Positions 1-7,770 of a DNA stretch of 64,000 nt are shown here, piece by piece. Origin of the DNA: Devosia ureilytica (lineage in GTDB: Bacteria; Pseudomonadota; Alphaproteobacteria; Rhizobiales; Devosiaceae); assembly GCF_024273195.1 (NCBI RefSeq), contig NZ_JAMZCU010000003.1, positions 520,807 through 584,806 of the forward strand, written 5' to 3'. Position 1 is the first letter of the stretch. Each line of letters begins with the position of its first letter. The notes under the pieces were generated by a model, which saw only the letters and a program-made list of their open reading frames with translations, was not told the origin of the DNA and did no database searches. A program made the position numbers and the translations under genes.

Positions 1-566
1 AGATCCATCGCGAGCTGGCCTCGGGCCTTTCCTGCCCTGTCGGTTTCAAGAACGGCACCGACGGCAATGTGAAGATCGCCCTCGACGCCGTCCTCTCCGC
101 TGCCCAGCCGCACCATTTCATGGCCGTCACCAAGGGCGGGCGCTCGGCGATTGCCGCCACCACCGGCAATGAGGACTGTCACATCATCCTGCGCGGCGGC
201 AAAACCACCAATTACGACGCAGAAAGCGTCGATGCCGCCGCCATGGCCGCCAAGAAAGCCGGTCTCAACCCAGCCATCCTGATCGACGCCAGCCACGCGA
301 ATTCGTCGAAAAACCCCGAAAACCAGCCCCTGGTCCTGGCCGACATCGGTGTTCAGCTGGCCAATGGCGACAAGCGCATCATCGGCGTCATGGTCGAATC
401 CAATCTGGTTGCAGGCCGCCAAGATCTGGTCCCCGGCCAGGACCTTGTCTATGGCCAGTCCATCACCGACGGCTGCATCGACTGGGATACCACCGTCACG
501 GCCCTCCGCGCCCTCGCCGAGGCCGTCGAACAGCGCCGCGCAGTCAACAGGAAGGCGGTTGCGTAA
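1..566 (+). CDS. 3-deoxy-7-phosphoheptulonate synthase (class I DAHP synthase), 3' part
   Basis: Condenses phosphoenolpyruvate and erythrose 4-phosphate, the first step of the shikimate pathway. The reading frame is open from base 3 and enters from outside the window. The visible part begins inside the active-site motif SGLSCPVGFKNGTDG. It then carries DASHANSSKNP, VMVESNL and SITDGCIDWD, which hold the His, Glu and Asp metal ligands known for the AroF/G/H family. About half of a normal 350-residue enzyme is visible. Neither the start nor any N-terminal feedback region can be seen, so the isozyme (AroF, AroG or AroH) cannot be named. A RIME-like repeat begins straight after the stop codon. 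Confidence 0.93.
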   Translation, partial: IHRELASGLSCPVGFKNGTDGNVKIALDAVLSAAQPHHFMAVTKGGRSAIAATTGNEDCHIILRGGKTTNYDAESVDAAAMAAKKAGLNPAILIDASHANSSKNPENQPLVLADIGVQLANGDKRIIGVMVESNLVAGRQDLVPGQDLVYGQSITDGCIDWDTTVTALRALAEAVEQRRAVNRKAVA

Positions 567-715
567 CACCCCCACCCTTGATCCCTCCTCACAAGGGGGT
601 GAGAGGCGCAGGCTGCGGCGGTTCGGTTCTTTCTGCACCCTCCCCCCTGTGGGGAGGGAAGCTGAGCAGGACTTAGCTTGCTAAGTCCGTTGCAAAGCAG
701 GGTGGGGGTGCCGCC
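567..715. repeat. RIME-like palindromic repeat, family C
   Basis: Non-coding, starting right after the stop of the DAHP synthase gene. It begins with CACCCCCACCCTTGATCCC and contains pairs of C-rich and G-rich arms. Near its right end is a perfect 9-bp inverted repeat, GGACTTAGC-TT-GCTAAGTCC (669-688). A related start, CCCCACCCTTGATCCCTCC, recurs near 17460. Confidence 0.7.
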
Positions 716-734
716 GGCCTATCCCCAATCCCGA

Positions 735-825
735 TCAATCCCTCCCCCTATCAGGGGGAGGTTAGGTGGGGGTATCCACTCAAGAAACACATCCCGCTTG
801 ACCCCTCCCCCGCCATCCTGTTCTC
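735..825 (+). repeat. RIME-like repeat, family A copy 1
   Basis: Contains the short palindrome CCTCCCCCTATCAGGGGGAGG followed by a G-rich tract, TATCCA and an AAGAAAC block. The same order of blocks is seen near 7605 and, inverted, near 15760. It fills most of the gap before pgsA, so any pgsA promoter must lie within or beside it. Confidence 0.7.
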
Positions 826-832
826 TCGCGCC

Positions 833-1399
833 ATGAACCGGAACCCGCTCTTTCTCGTCCCCAATATCATCACCATCGCCCGCATTCTGGCGATCATCCC
901 CATTGCCGCCCTGGTGATGTCCGGCGACACGACGGCGCGATCAGTCGCCCTGTTTCTCTACATTGTCGCGGCCACCAGTGACTGGGTTGACGGCTACCTC
1001 GCGCGCGCCTGGAACCAATATTCCGATCTCGGCCGCATGCTCGACCCCATTGCCGACAAGCTGCTGGTGGGCATTCTCATCGCCGCCTTCGCATGGGATG
1101 GCAGTCTTTCCGCGCTCGACATGATCCCGGCCATCGCCATTCTGTTGCGCGAATTCTTCATTCCCGGCCTGCGTGAATTTCTCGGCAACAAGACCGTCGT
1201 CCTGCCGGTCACTCAGCTCGCCAAGTGGAAAACCACCATCCAGCTGATCGCCTTGGGCCTGGTTCTCGCCGAACCCATCGTCCCTGGCCTGTCTTTCGTC
1301 TCGGACCTCGTGCTCTGGATCGCTGGCGCCATCACCCTCTGGACCGGATGGAATTATCTCCGTGCCTCCTGGCCGCATCTGTCGGGCGTGGGCAAATGA
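833..1399 (+). CDS. pgsA: CDP-diacylglycerol--glycerol-3-phosphate 3-phosphatidyltransferase
   Basis: Makes phosphatidylglycerol phosphate from CDP-diacylglycerol and glycerol 3-phosphate in the inner membrane, the committed step to phosphatidylglycerol and cardiolipin. The 188-residue protein is of family length and mostly hydrophobic. The CDP-alcohol phosphatidyltransferase signature is complete: D50, D53, G54, A57, R58, G67, D71 and D75 have the D-x2-DG-x2-AR-x8-G-x3-D-x3-D spacing. Its stop overlaps the moaD start as ATGA, so the two are probably translationally coupled. The pgsA-moaD-moaE order is common in Hyphomicrobiales (from memory). Confidence 0.95.
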   Translation: MNRNPLFLVPNIITIARILAIIPIAALVMSGDTTARSVALFLYIVAATSDWVDGYLARAWNQYSDLGRMLDPIADKLLVGILIAAFAWDGSLSALDMIPAIAILLREFFIPGLREFLGNKTVVLPVTQLAKWKTTIQLIALGLVLAEPIVPGLSFVSDLVLWIAGAITLWTGWNYLRASWPHLSGVGK

Positions 1400-1647
1400 A
1401 AGTCCTCTACTTCGCTTGGCTGCGCGAGCGTCTCAACCGCGCCAGCGACGAGGTGTCCCCACCCCCCGACGTAAGAACCCTGGCCGATCTCGTCGCCTGG
1501 CTTCGGAGCCAGGACGACGCCCTCGACCACGCCATGGCCAATCCGGCAATTTTCAAGCTCTCCCGCGACGCCCGCATCGTTCCCTGGGACACCCCGCTTG
1601 CCGGCGCCCGCGAGGTGGCCATCCTGCCCCCCATGACCGGTGGCTAG
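1396..1647 (+). CDS. moaD: Molybdopterin synthase small subunit MoaD
   Basis: Sulfur carrier for molybdopterin synthesis. It is adenylated and thiocarboxylated at its C-terminus and donates sulfur to precursor Z inside the MoaD-MoaE complex. The 83-residue protein has the ubiquitin-like pattern starting MKVLYFAWLRE and ends in PPMTGG, with the essential terminal Gly-Gly. The start ATG overlaps the pgsA stop, and moaE follows after 2 bases. The molybdenum cofactor made here is needed by the xanthine dehydrogenase encoded at the other end of the window. Confidence 0.93.
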   Translation: MKVLYFAWLRERLNRASDEVSPPPDVRTLADLVAWLRSQDDALDHAMANPAIFKLSRDARIVPWDTPLAGAREVAILPPMTGG

Positions 1648-1649
1648 CC

Positions 1650-2093
1650 ATGATCCGCGTCACCGCCGACCCCTTTGATCCGGGTGCCGAGGCCAATGCC
1701 TTCCAGGCTTCCCATGTCGAAGCCGGCGCCATGGTCACCTTCACCGGCATCGTTCGCTCGCGGCCAGACGACCCGATCACCGCACTCATCCTCGAATGCT
1801 ATCCCGCGCTGGCTGAAAACGAACTCGCCGCCATCCGCAACACCGCCATGGTCCGCTTCGGCCTCATTGATGCGGGTATCATCCACCGCCACGGCCGCCT
1901 TGTGCCCGGCGAAACCATCATGATGGTGATGACCCTCGCTCCCCACCGCCAGGCCGCCTTCGACGGCGCGGCCTTCCTCATGGACTACCTCAAGACCGGC
2001 GCCCCCTTCTGGAAACAGGAGGAGACAGCCGCCGGACTGCGATGGGTCGAGGCAAAGCAAGAAGACGACGCTGCAAGGGATCGGTGGCAATAA
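1650..2093 (+). CDS. moaE: Molybdopterin synthase catalytic subunit MoaE
   Basis: Large subunit of molybdopterin synthase, which adds the dithiolene sulfurs to cyclic pyranopterin. It is 147 residues long, normal for the family. Recognised motifs are MVTFTGIVR near residue 27, the central IIHRHGRLVPGE, HRQAAFDG, and the C-terminal DYLKTGAPFWKQE carrying the conserved lysines. The start lies 2 bases after moaD. The gene is the last of the pgsA-moaD-moaE unit; a RIME-like repeat starts at the stop codon. Confidence 0.95.
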   Translation: MIRVTADPFDPGAEANAFQASHVEAGAMVTFTGIVRSRPDDPITALILECYPALAENELAAIRNTAMVRFGLIDAGIIHRHGRLVPGETIMMVMTLAPHRQAAFDGAAFLMDYLKTGAPFWKQEETAAGLRWVEAKQEDDAARDRWQ

Positions 2094-2222
2094 CCCCCTC
2101 ATCCGCCGCTACGCGCCACCTTCTCCCCGAGGGGGAGAAGAATGAGTCGGCGCTCGCCTCTAATTCCTCGCCCCCTCGGGGAGAGGTGGCTCGGCGAAGC
2201 CGAGTCGGTGAGGGGGATGTAG
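2094..2222. repeat. RIME-like mosaic repeat, family B copy 1
   Basis: Two facing half-elements. The first contains CGCGCCACCTTCTCCCC and GGGGGAGAAG. The second contains CCCCTCGGGGAGAGGTGGC, then the palindrome CTCGGC-GAA-GCCGAG and GTGAGGGGGATG. Near-identical halves occur in swapped order at 51430-51565. The layout resembles the rhizobial intergenic mosaic element RIME1. Confidence 0.8.
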
Positions 2223-2230
2223 CCACAAAC

Positions 2231-2259
2231 AAAAAAGCCGGGGCAAAAACCCCGGCCTT
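2231..2259 (-). terminator. Rho-independent terminator of ilvE
   Basis: On the minus strand a 7-bp GCCGGGG/CCCCGGC stem with a 6-nt loop is followed by six T residues. It lies just past the ilvE stop codon. Confidence 0.88.
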
Positions 2260-2283
2260 CTGAAGTCCAAACGCGGAAAACCC

Positions 2284-3174
2284 TTATTCCGCCGCTGCCT
2301 TCTTGGGCTGCACCGCCCGCGCATAGGCATCGATCAGCGTCCGGCAGGCATCGCCCGGCGTGAACTTGTACTCCCCGATCAGCGACACCGGCGTCACTTC
2401 TGCCGCCGTGCCGGTCAGGAAGCATTCGTCGAACTGGCTCAGTTCCTCGGGCATAATGTGCCGTTCGGTGACGGTGTAGCCATTTTCCTTGGCGAGACCA
2501 ATCAGCGTCTGGCGGGTAATGCCATTGAGGAAGCAGTCCGGCGTCGGCGTCGTGATGTCCTTGCCCTTGACGAAAAACACATTGGCGCCGGTCGCCTCGG
2601 CCACATAGCCGCGATAGTCCAGCATCAGCGCATCCGAATAGCCATTGGCCATGGCCGCGTCTTTCGACAGCGTGCAGATCATGTAAAGACCAGCCGCCTT
2701 GGCCGAGGACGGAATGGTTTCCGGGCTCGGACGCTTCCAGCGGCTCCACTCAAGGCGAATGCCCTTGAGCTTTTCCTCGACCGAGAAATAGCTCGGCCAC
2801 ACCCAGGCGGCGATCGCCAGATGCACCGTGTTGTTCCGGGCCGGCACCGAAAGTTCTTCCGAACCGCGCCAGGCCACCGGACGCACATAAGCATCCACCA
2901 GATTGTTCTTTTCCAGCACCAGCGCCTTGGCCGCCTCGATCTCGTCGACGCTATAGGGCATGGGCATATCGAGCGTTGCCGCCGAGCGGATCAGCCGCTC
3001 TGTGTGCTCGCGCGACTTGAAGATTTCGCCGCCATAAGCGCGCTCACCCTCGAATACGGAACTGGCGTAGTGCAGCCCGTGCGTCAGCACGTGCACCTTC
3101 GCGTCTTTCCAGGGTTTGAGTTCGCCATCAAACCAGATCCAGCCTTCACGCTGGTCCATAGGCAGGCCTGCCAT
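2284..3174 (-). CDS. ilvE: Branched-chain amino acid aminotransferase (class IV)
   Basis: PLP-dependent transfer of the amino group between glutamate and the keto acids of Leu, Ile and Val. The 296-residue protein has the fold-type IV pattern: DAKVHVLTHGLHYASSVFEG near the N-terminus, SSAKAAGLY with the likely PLP lysine, and YVAEATGANVFFV for phosphate binding. The ATG at 3174 was chosen because GGAGAGGA stands 4 bases upstream and the protein then starts MAGLPMDQREGW. A longer open frame exists but has no such site. The gene is divergent from a MarR gene and ends in a clear terminator. Confidence 0.93.
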   Translation of the reverse strand: MAGLPMDQREGWIWFDGELKPWKDAKVHVLTHGLHYASSVFEGERAYGGEIFKSREHTERLIRSAATLDMPMPYSVDEIEAAKALVLEKNNLVDAYVRPVAWRGSEELSVPARNNTVHLAIAAWVWPSYFSVEEKLKGIRLEWSRWKRPSPETIPSSAKAAGLYMICTLSKDAAMANGYSDALMLDYRGYVAEATGANVFFVKGKDITTPTPDCFLNGITRQTLIGLAKENGYTVTERHIMPEELSQFDECFLTGTAAEVTPVSLIGEYKFTPGDACRTLIDAYARAVQPKKAAAE

Positions 3175-3311
3175 TGTTCCTCTCCGAAATCCGTGGTCTG
3201 TGCCAGTTCTTGCCGAACGGGCTGTTTCGTCAATCATGCATCAGGGTCATACCCTTGGCAAACCTGAACGGCTTTGGGATAAGACGAAGCGGCGGCGCTG
3301 ACGGAGGGACC

Positions 3312-3827
3312 ATGCCAGCGGACCAAAAGAATGTCAACAAGGCTGACATAAATTCGCTGGCGGGACAGGCGCACCTTCCGCTCGACATCATGGGGCTGTT
3401 CTTTTTCGCCTACCGCGATTTCACCGGCGACGCCGATGCCCTGCTCGAACGGCAGGGTTTTGGCCGCGCCCACCATCGCGTCCTCTACTTCGTCAACCTG
3501 CGGCCCGGCATGCCGGTGGCCGACTTGCTCGATATTCTCAAGATCACCAAGCAGAGCCTGGCCCGCGTGCTGCGCCAGCTGATCGACAATGGCTATGTCG
3601 AGCAACGCACCGGCCACGCCGACCGGCGGCAGCGTCTGCTGCATGCCACCGACAAGGGCCGCGAATTTTTTGGCCAGCTGTCGGCCACCCAGGCCAGCCG
3701 CATTGATTCAGCGATCAAGGCGATGCCGCCCGAGGCCGCCCATGTGGTGCGGCAATTCCTGGTCGGCATGGTCGATCCCGCCGACAGGCCGGTGCTTGAT
3801 CGATTGAGTCTCACGGCCAAACTGTAA
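3312..3827 (+). CDS. MarR family transcriptional regulator
   Basis: A 171-residue winged-helix protein. The core includes RVLYFVNLRPGMPVADLLDI, then the recognition helix region KITKQSLARVLRQLIDNGYV and the wing EQRTGHADRRQRLLHAT, as in MarR proteins. The ATG is preceded by GGAGGG at 7 bases. It is divergent from ilvE with 137 bases between the starts, so it may control its own gene and possibly ilvE. This arrangement recurs in related genomes from memory, but the ligand is not known. Confidence 0.85.
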   Translation: MPADQKNVNKADINSLAGQAHLPLDIMGLFFFAYRDFTGDADALLERQGFGRAHHRVLYFVNLRPGMPVADLLDILKITKQSLARVLRQLIDNGYVEQRTGHADRRQRLLHATDKGREFFGQLSATQASRIDSAIKAMPPEAAHVVRQFLVGMVDPADRPVLDRLSLTAKL

Positions 3828-3848
3828 TCAGGCGTCGAGGGGGTTGCC

Positions 3849-4364
3849 GTGACTGTGACTGCCCCGCGCGACGCCAATAGCGCCCAGATCCTCGCCCACA
3901 TGGCCGCCGCCATGACCCACATCGGGGCCAACCGCCTCGTGGATGCTGCTGCGCAATACCATGCCTGCCTGCGCCACCCGGCGCTGGCCAGGTTTCCCGC
4001 CGCTCGTGCCGAAGTGCTGGCCAACTACGGCACCGTGCTGCTGCAAAGAGCGCGCTTGATTGCCGATACGGGTGACAGCGAACGTCGCCTGGACCTTGCA
4101 ATTGCCATGCTTGTCCAGGCACGCATCGGCTCGCTCCTGACCAATGCCAGCCAGCTGCGGACGATCATCGATTCCAATCTGGCTCTGGCCTATCTGGAAC
4201 GCGACCGCGTTGCCGGCCGCCACGTTGATCTAATTTCCGCCCAGCTTGCGCTCGACAGAGCCGAAGCCGCCACGGATCAAGCCGATAGCGACCTGCACCC
4301 GTGGATCCAGTCCATTCGCGACACAGTGTCAAAGCGTATGGAGCATCAACGCCATCCGCGTTGA
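3849..4364 (+). CDS. Hypothetical protein, TPR-like helices
   Basis: A 171-residue soluble protein starting at GTG, with GAGGGGG 5 bases upstream. It lies 21 bases after the MarR gene on the same strand. The sequence is alpha-helical and alanine-rich. Stretches such as RLVDAAAQYHACLRHP and NYGTVLLQRARLIADTG resemble TPR-type helix pairs. No catalytic motif or signal peptide is visible. The two coding strands are convergent here: its stop abuts the proC stop with no gap. Function unknown. Opposite-strand open frames look like shadows because they lack sensible composition. Confidence 0.6.
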   Translation: MTVTAPRDANSAQILAHMAAAMTHIGANRLVDAAAQYHACLRHPALARFPAARAEVLANYGTVLLQRARLIADTGDSERRLDLAIAMLVQARIGSLLTNASQLRTIIDSNLALAYLERDRVAGRHVDLISAQLALDRAEAATDQADSDLHPWIQSIRDTVSKRMEHQRHPR

Positions 4365-5186
4365 TTAACCGCGCCCCAGTTCCTCGCTGCGCTTGCGCGC
4401 GGCTTCGACGGTTCGACCGATGAGCGGCGTCAGGCCGTCATCGGCCATCAGCACCGCCAGCGCTGCCGCCGTGGTGCCGTTTGGCGAGGTCACATTCTGC
4501 CGCAACACGCTCGCCGGCGCCGCATCGGCTTCCAGCAGCGCGGCCGAACCCACGACCGTCTGGCGCGCCAGCTGCATCGCCACCGCAGCATCCAGCCCCT
4601 GCGCCACCCCGGCTGCGGCCAGAGCCTCCACCAGGTTGAACACATAGGCCGGGCCGGACCCGGACACCGCCGTCACCGCATCAAGATCGCCCTCGGCATC
4701 GAACCAGGCCACCTGCCCGGCCGCCGACAACAGCGCATCGACAGCTTCGCGATCCTCGGGACCAATGTCAGCCCCGGCAACCGCGCCGGTGATCCCCTTG
4801 CCGATCTGCGCCGGCGTATTGGGCATGGTCCGCACCACGCGCGCCGTGTCGAGGCCCGCCGAGAGCTTTTCGATGGAAATACCGGCGGCAATCGAAAGCA
4901 CCAGCGTCTGCGGACCGATGACGGGCTTGAGGCCCTCCATCACCGCACCGATGATCTGCGGCTTGACCGCGAGCACCAGCACATTGGGCTCAAGCCCCGC
5001 GGCTTCCCCATGCACCACCAGCCCATAGTCTAGGGCAAATTCCTGGGTCGCCGCGCTCGGCGCCGGATCAACCAGCACCAGATTGCTCGCGGGCAGCCCG
5101 GCGTCGAGCCAGCCGCGCGCCAGGGCCATCCCCATCTTGCCGGCGCCCACCAGCATCACTGGCCCAAGGCCCCGCAAATTTGTCAT
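4365..5186 (-). CDS. proC: Pyrroline-5-carboxylate reductase
   Basis: Reduces 1-pyrroline-5-carboxylate to proline with NAD(P)H, the last step of proline synthesis. The 273-residue protein begins with a Rossmann motif, VMLVGAGKMGMALARGW. It continues with VLAVKPQ and MPNTPAQIGKG, and has the dimer-domain signature GSGPAYVFNLVEAL and TSPNGTTAAAL near the C-terminus. All are typical of ProC. The start overlaps the stop of the upstream ybjN-like gene by one base (TGATG), which indicates a two-gene operon. Confidence 0.95.
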   Translation of the reverse strand: MTNLRGLGPVMLVGAGKMGMALARGWLDAGLPASNLVLVDPAPSAATQEFALDYGLVVHGEAAGLEPNVLVLAVKPQIIGAVMEGLKPVIGPQTLVLSIAAGISIEKLSAGLDTARVVRTMPNTPAQIGKGITGAVAGADIGPEDREAVDALLSAAGQVAWFDAEGDLDAVTAVSGSGPAYVFNLVEALAAAGVAQGLDAAVAMQLARQTVVGSAALLEADAAPASVLRQNVTSPNGTTAAALAVLMADDGLTPLIGRTVEAARKRSEELGRG

Positions 5187-5686
5187 CAGGCTTCGCCCAC
5201 AGTCTCGAACATCACATGGCTCAGTGCGTCGCCGGCCGATTTACCGGCCCACACCACGAACTGAAACGCCTGGTAATAAAGATCGCAGCTATCGCTGGCC
5301 GAGCGCAACAGCGCCTCGCACTGCTGCGGCGACACATCGGCACCGCCGGTCAGCAGGTGCGAATTGCGAAACAGCACCACGCCTTCCTTGTGCCAGATGT
5401 CGAAATGGCCGATCCACAGCTGCTCATTGATCAGGCTGATCAATTGCTTGATTTCGGCCCGGCGCCCCTCGGGCACCTTAAGGTCGAAAGCGCAGGCAAT
5501 GTGCAGGCTTTCCAGATCTTCCATCCAGTTGAACGACACGTGATAGTCGCTCCACCCGCCGCGAACGGAAATGGAGATTTCGTCGGCGTCCTGCCGCTCG
5601 AAAGTCCAGTCGTTGATCGATGCGATGTGCTCGACCAGGTCCACCGGATGGGCCACTCGATCGGGCTCGTATTCAATCAGGGACAT
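5186..5686 (-). CDS. YbjN domain-containing protein
   Basis: A 166-residue protein of the YbjN family, which has a type III secretion chaperone-like fold; its biochemical role is not settled. The ATG at 5686 is preceded by GAGGACGG. The open frame extends to a TTG 18 bases earlier, but that start would put the ribosome site inside the gene. The body has alternating strands and amphipathic helices, with no membrane segment. It forms an operon with proC through a one-base overlap, an arrangement I recall from other Hyphomicrobiales. A CtrA-type site lies about 205 bases upstream. Confidence 0.8.
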   Translation of the reverse strand: MSLIEYEPDRVAHPVDLVEHIASINDWTFERQDADEISISVRGGWSDYHVSFNWMEDLESLHIACAFDLKVPEGRRAEIKQLISLINEQLWIGHFDIWHKEGVVLFRNSHLLTGGADVSPQQCEALLRSASDSCDLYYQAFQFVVWAGKSAGDALSHVMFETVGEA

Positions 5687-6065
5687 GAAAAAGTCCGTCC
5701 TCAAAAGGCGTTAGTCGGTAGTGCAGCCACATGGCCACCGCTCGTCGGATACGCAGGAGAAACAAACTTCGCCGCAACTACGGCACTCGAATCGTCCTTG
5801 GGATGAACCCTACACCGCGCCATTGATTCAGGGCACGCGGGGGACGGGGAGAACTCCAATCTCTTGTGGATGATGATTGGGCTGCGCTGGTTAACGAAAG
5901 ATTAACGCCGTCCGGCACGCTGTACCAGAATGGCAAATCTCCCATGGTTTAGACGCTTTCCACTGTCTTGCCTCGGCCACGGCCTCTTCTCCTCCCCCGA
6001 TCAGGGGGAGGCAGGGTGGGGGTCTCCAAACGCATTTCCGTCGCAGGGAGCCATGCGGCCACCCC
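5687..6065. other. Gene-free stretch with a CtrA-type site and a repeat
   Basis: No convincing coding frame. It holds the upstream region of the ybjN-proC operon, a TTAA-N7-TTAAC motif at 5891-5906, and at about 5990-6040 a family A repeat (CTCCTCCCCCGATCAGGGGG followed by AGGCAGGGTGGGGGTCTCCA). The repeat lies just downstream of the phosphoesterase gene. Confidence 0.6.
5891..5906. promoter_or_regulatory. Candidate CtrA binding site
   Basis: TTAACGAAAGATTAAC matches the alphaproteobacterial CtrA consensus TTAA-N7-TTAAC exactly. It is 205 bases upstream of the ybjN start, the only gene reading away from it nearby. The match is seen; occupancy is inferred. Confidence 0.5.
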
Positions 6066-6791
6066 CTACCCCAGCGTCTCCGGTCCGGCCCAGCCAAAGC
6101 GGATCGCCTCGCCCCAGCCCGGAAAGCCATTGGCCTCCGCCATGCGCGCCGCTGCCTCGGCATCATAGGGCACGCCGATCAGCATGGTCTGCCAGCCGCC
6201 GCGCCGCTTTTCGATCACCGCATAATGCGCATCAGGTGTTCCGCGCACCAATTGCATGCCCACCGATCCGGGATTGGCAATCAATCGCCCGTCCGGGAGC
6301 CGCAGCGTGCGCGCAATATGGGTGTGCCCGCAAAGGATCACGGGATGCACGATGCCCACGGCCTCGCGCGCAACCTCAGCCTCCGAAGGCAGCACCGTGG
6401 TTCGGCCATTGTAGAAATTATCGAGCCAGGCCGCCTCGTCGTCCGCCGGCGTGCCATGGCACAAAAACACCGCGTCCCCCACGCTCGCCGTGGCCGGCAA
6501 ACTCCCGAGCCAGTCGAGGTGCGCCGCACCGAGGCATTCGCGTGCAAACACATCCACCGACCAGGGCTCGGCGCGCCGCGATGGGTCCAGCACCCAGCGA
6601 TCATGATTGCCGCGGATCGAAATGGCGCCCAGCGCCATGATCCGCTCTGCCGCGCCCGCCGGATCTATCGGCCCGCTGACATGGTCCCCCAGGCACACCA
6701 CCGCATCAAAGCTCTGGCGCGCCATATCCTCGAGCACGGCGTCAAGCGCCGGCACATTGCCGTGAACGTCGGAAAGGACCGCTACGCGCAA
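6066..6791 (-). CDS. Metallophosphoesterase, YfcE/calcineurin-like
   Basis: A 241-residue soluble phosphoesterase with the full two-metal motif set in order: AVLSDVHGN at the N-terminus, CLGDHVSG, RGNHDRWV, the later LCHGTP, and CGHTHIA followed by NPGSVGM. The GHTH-NPGS combination is typical of the YfcE/MJ0936 branch, which hydrolyses phosphodiesters. The natural substrate cannot be told from sequence. It lies 15 bases downstream of ubiK on the same strand and may be co-transcribed with it. Confidence 0.88.
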   Translation of the reverse strand: MRVAVLSDVHGNVPALDAVLEDMARQSFDAVVCLGDHVSGPIDPAGAAERIMALGAISIRGNHDRWVLDPSRRAEPWSVDVFARECLGAAHLDWLGSLPATASVGDAVFLCHGTPADDEAAWLDNFYNGRTTVLPSEAEVAREAVGIVHPVILCGHTHIARTLRLPDGRLIANPGSVGMQLVRGTPDAHYAVIEKRRGGWQTMLIGVPYDAEAAARMAEANGFPGWGEAIRFGWAGPETLG

Positions 6792-6806
6792 ACCGGGACC
6801 CGGGCG

Positions 6807-7058
6807 TCAGGACTTGGACTTATCGCCCGCAAGCGCCGCCAGTTGCGCCCGCAGCGCCTCGATTTCCTCGCCCTGCACCTGCACCAGCTCACGCAGCGCA
6901 TCGAAATCCTCGCGCTTGACCAGGTCCATGTCATTGACGATCCGCGTCGCCTGAGACTTCACCACCGTCTCGACCTCGCGCCGCACCCCGTCAGCCACCC
7001 CGGCCGCCTCATTCATGACGCGCCCCAACCCATCAAAAATCCGATTGCTCTGGTTCAT
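6807..7058 (-). CDS. ubiK: Accessory factor UbiK family protein (BMFP domain)
   Basis: An 83-residue protein of the UbiK/BMFP family, which in Escherichia coli forms a trimeric coiled coil and assists aerobic ubiquinone synthesis with UbiJ. The N-terminal half is amphipathic (NRIFDGLGRVMNEAAGVADG). The C-terminal half is a predicted coiled coil with REDFDALRELVQVQGEEIEALRAQ in pieces. The start MNQSNRIFDG at 7058 is preceded by GGAG at about 8 bases. A longer frame to 7094 lacks support. A 19-nt motif shared with the petABC upstream region lies 54 bases before the start. Confidence 0.82.
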   Translation of the reverse strand: MNQSNRIFDGLGRVMNEAAGVADGVRREVETVVKSQATRIVNDMDLVKREDFDALRELVQVQGEEIEALRAQLAALAGDKSKS

Positions 7059-7111
7059 GGCACGGCTCCGGCTCGTGTGAGAATTGTTCTGCACGATATG
7101 TAGGGCACACG

Positions 7112-7130
7112 CAGGAACTTGACCAGTGCG
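7112..7130. promoter_or_regulatory. 19-nt motif shared with the petABC upstream region
   Basis: CAGGAACTTGACCAGTGCG differs in one base from 24908-24926. It lies 54 bases upstream of the ubiK start. Its role is unknown. Confidence 0.4.
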
Positions 7131-7204
7131 GCGGATTGGTGCGGGACTGGCTTGTTAGGGGTCGGCACCGAGCTTCAGCTTTGCCCTGATGTCTCCACCC
7201 TCTC

Positions 7205-7350
7205 CGGCTGTCACCCCGGGCCTGACCCCGGGCCCATCCTGAGATGCCCTCGCGCGTGTTGAACGCCTGTTGGAGCAGGTGGGTGCACCAGGATCGCCCA
7301 CCCACTGGCCGTCACCCTCGGGCTTGACCCGAGGGCTCTGTACTTGAAGA
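7205..7350. repeat. REP-like repeat, family D, two units
   Basis: Two palindromic units: GTCACCCCGGGCCTGACCCC near 7212 and GTCACCCTCGGGCTTGACCC near 7311, each folding as a C-rich/G-rich hairpin. The same unit type occurs at 15851. Between the units no gene is visible. The whole 7059-7357 interval is non-coding. Confidence 0.65.
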
Positions 7351-7357
7351 AGCCGGA

Positions 7358-7596
7358 ATGGGCGGCTTCGTTTACATCCTCGCCAATATGCGTCGGGGGC
7401 GCACCTACATCGGTGTGACCAGCGACCTGGTTCGTCGCGTCTATGAACACCGAGAAGGGCTGGTGTCGGGCTACACCAAGGCGCGTGACATCAAGCGGCT
7501 TCTCGCTCAAGCGCTGGTACAGCCGCTGGAAGCAAGACCCGATCGAGCAGCATAACCCGGAATGGCGCGATCTCTGGGTCTTTCCGTGGAGCGAAC
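7358..7596 (+). pseudogene. GIY-YIG nuclease family gene, broken
   Basis: The first frame gives MGGFVYILANMRRGRTYIGV, then TSDLVRRVYEHREGLVSGYT, a normal GIY-YIG N-terminus for the UPF0213-like group. After KARDIKRL the family would have about 20 more residues leading to an ARE-like helix; these are missing. The rest of the protein, RWYSRWKQDPIEQHNPEWRD and LWVFPWSE, continues in the next frame from about 7512. The gene therefore has an internal deletion plus a frameshift, and a family A repeat starts where its 3' end should be. The short remaining frame (65 residues) is unlikely to be functional. Confidence 0.8.
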
Positions 7597-7597
7597 C

Positions 7598-7770
7598 AAC
7601 CTCGATGCGCTCCTCCCCCTATCAGGGGGAGGCTGGGTGGGGGTATCCAACAAGAAACTTATCCCCGCCTCTCAACCATCCCCCATACTTCCCTCCATCC
7701 CCACCGGCAACACGCGGTGCCGACGAAGCATCGGGTGGGGAGACGGGCCGCACGGTGTCGATCGGGCGGG
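7598..7770 (+). repeat. RIME-like repeat, family A copy 3
   Basis: Starts GATGCGCTCCTCCCCCTATC and continues AGGGGGAGGCTGGGTGGGGG, TATCCAACAAGAAACTTATC. About 90 bases are nearly identical to the inverted copy at 15665-15765. Weaker similarity continues to a GGGGAGACGG block about 70 bases further on, so the full unit may be about 170 bases. Confidence 0.8.
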
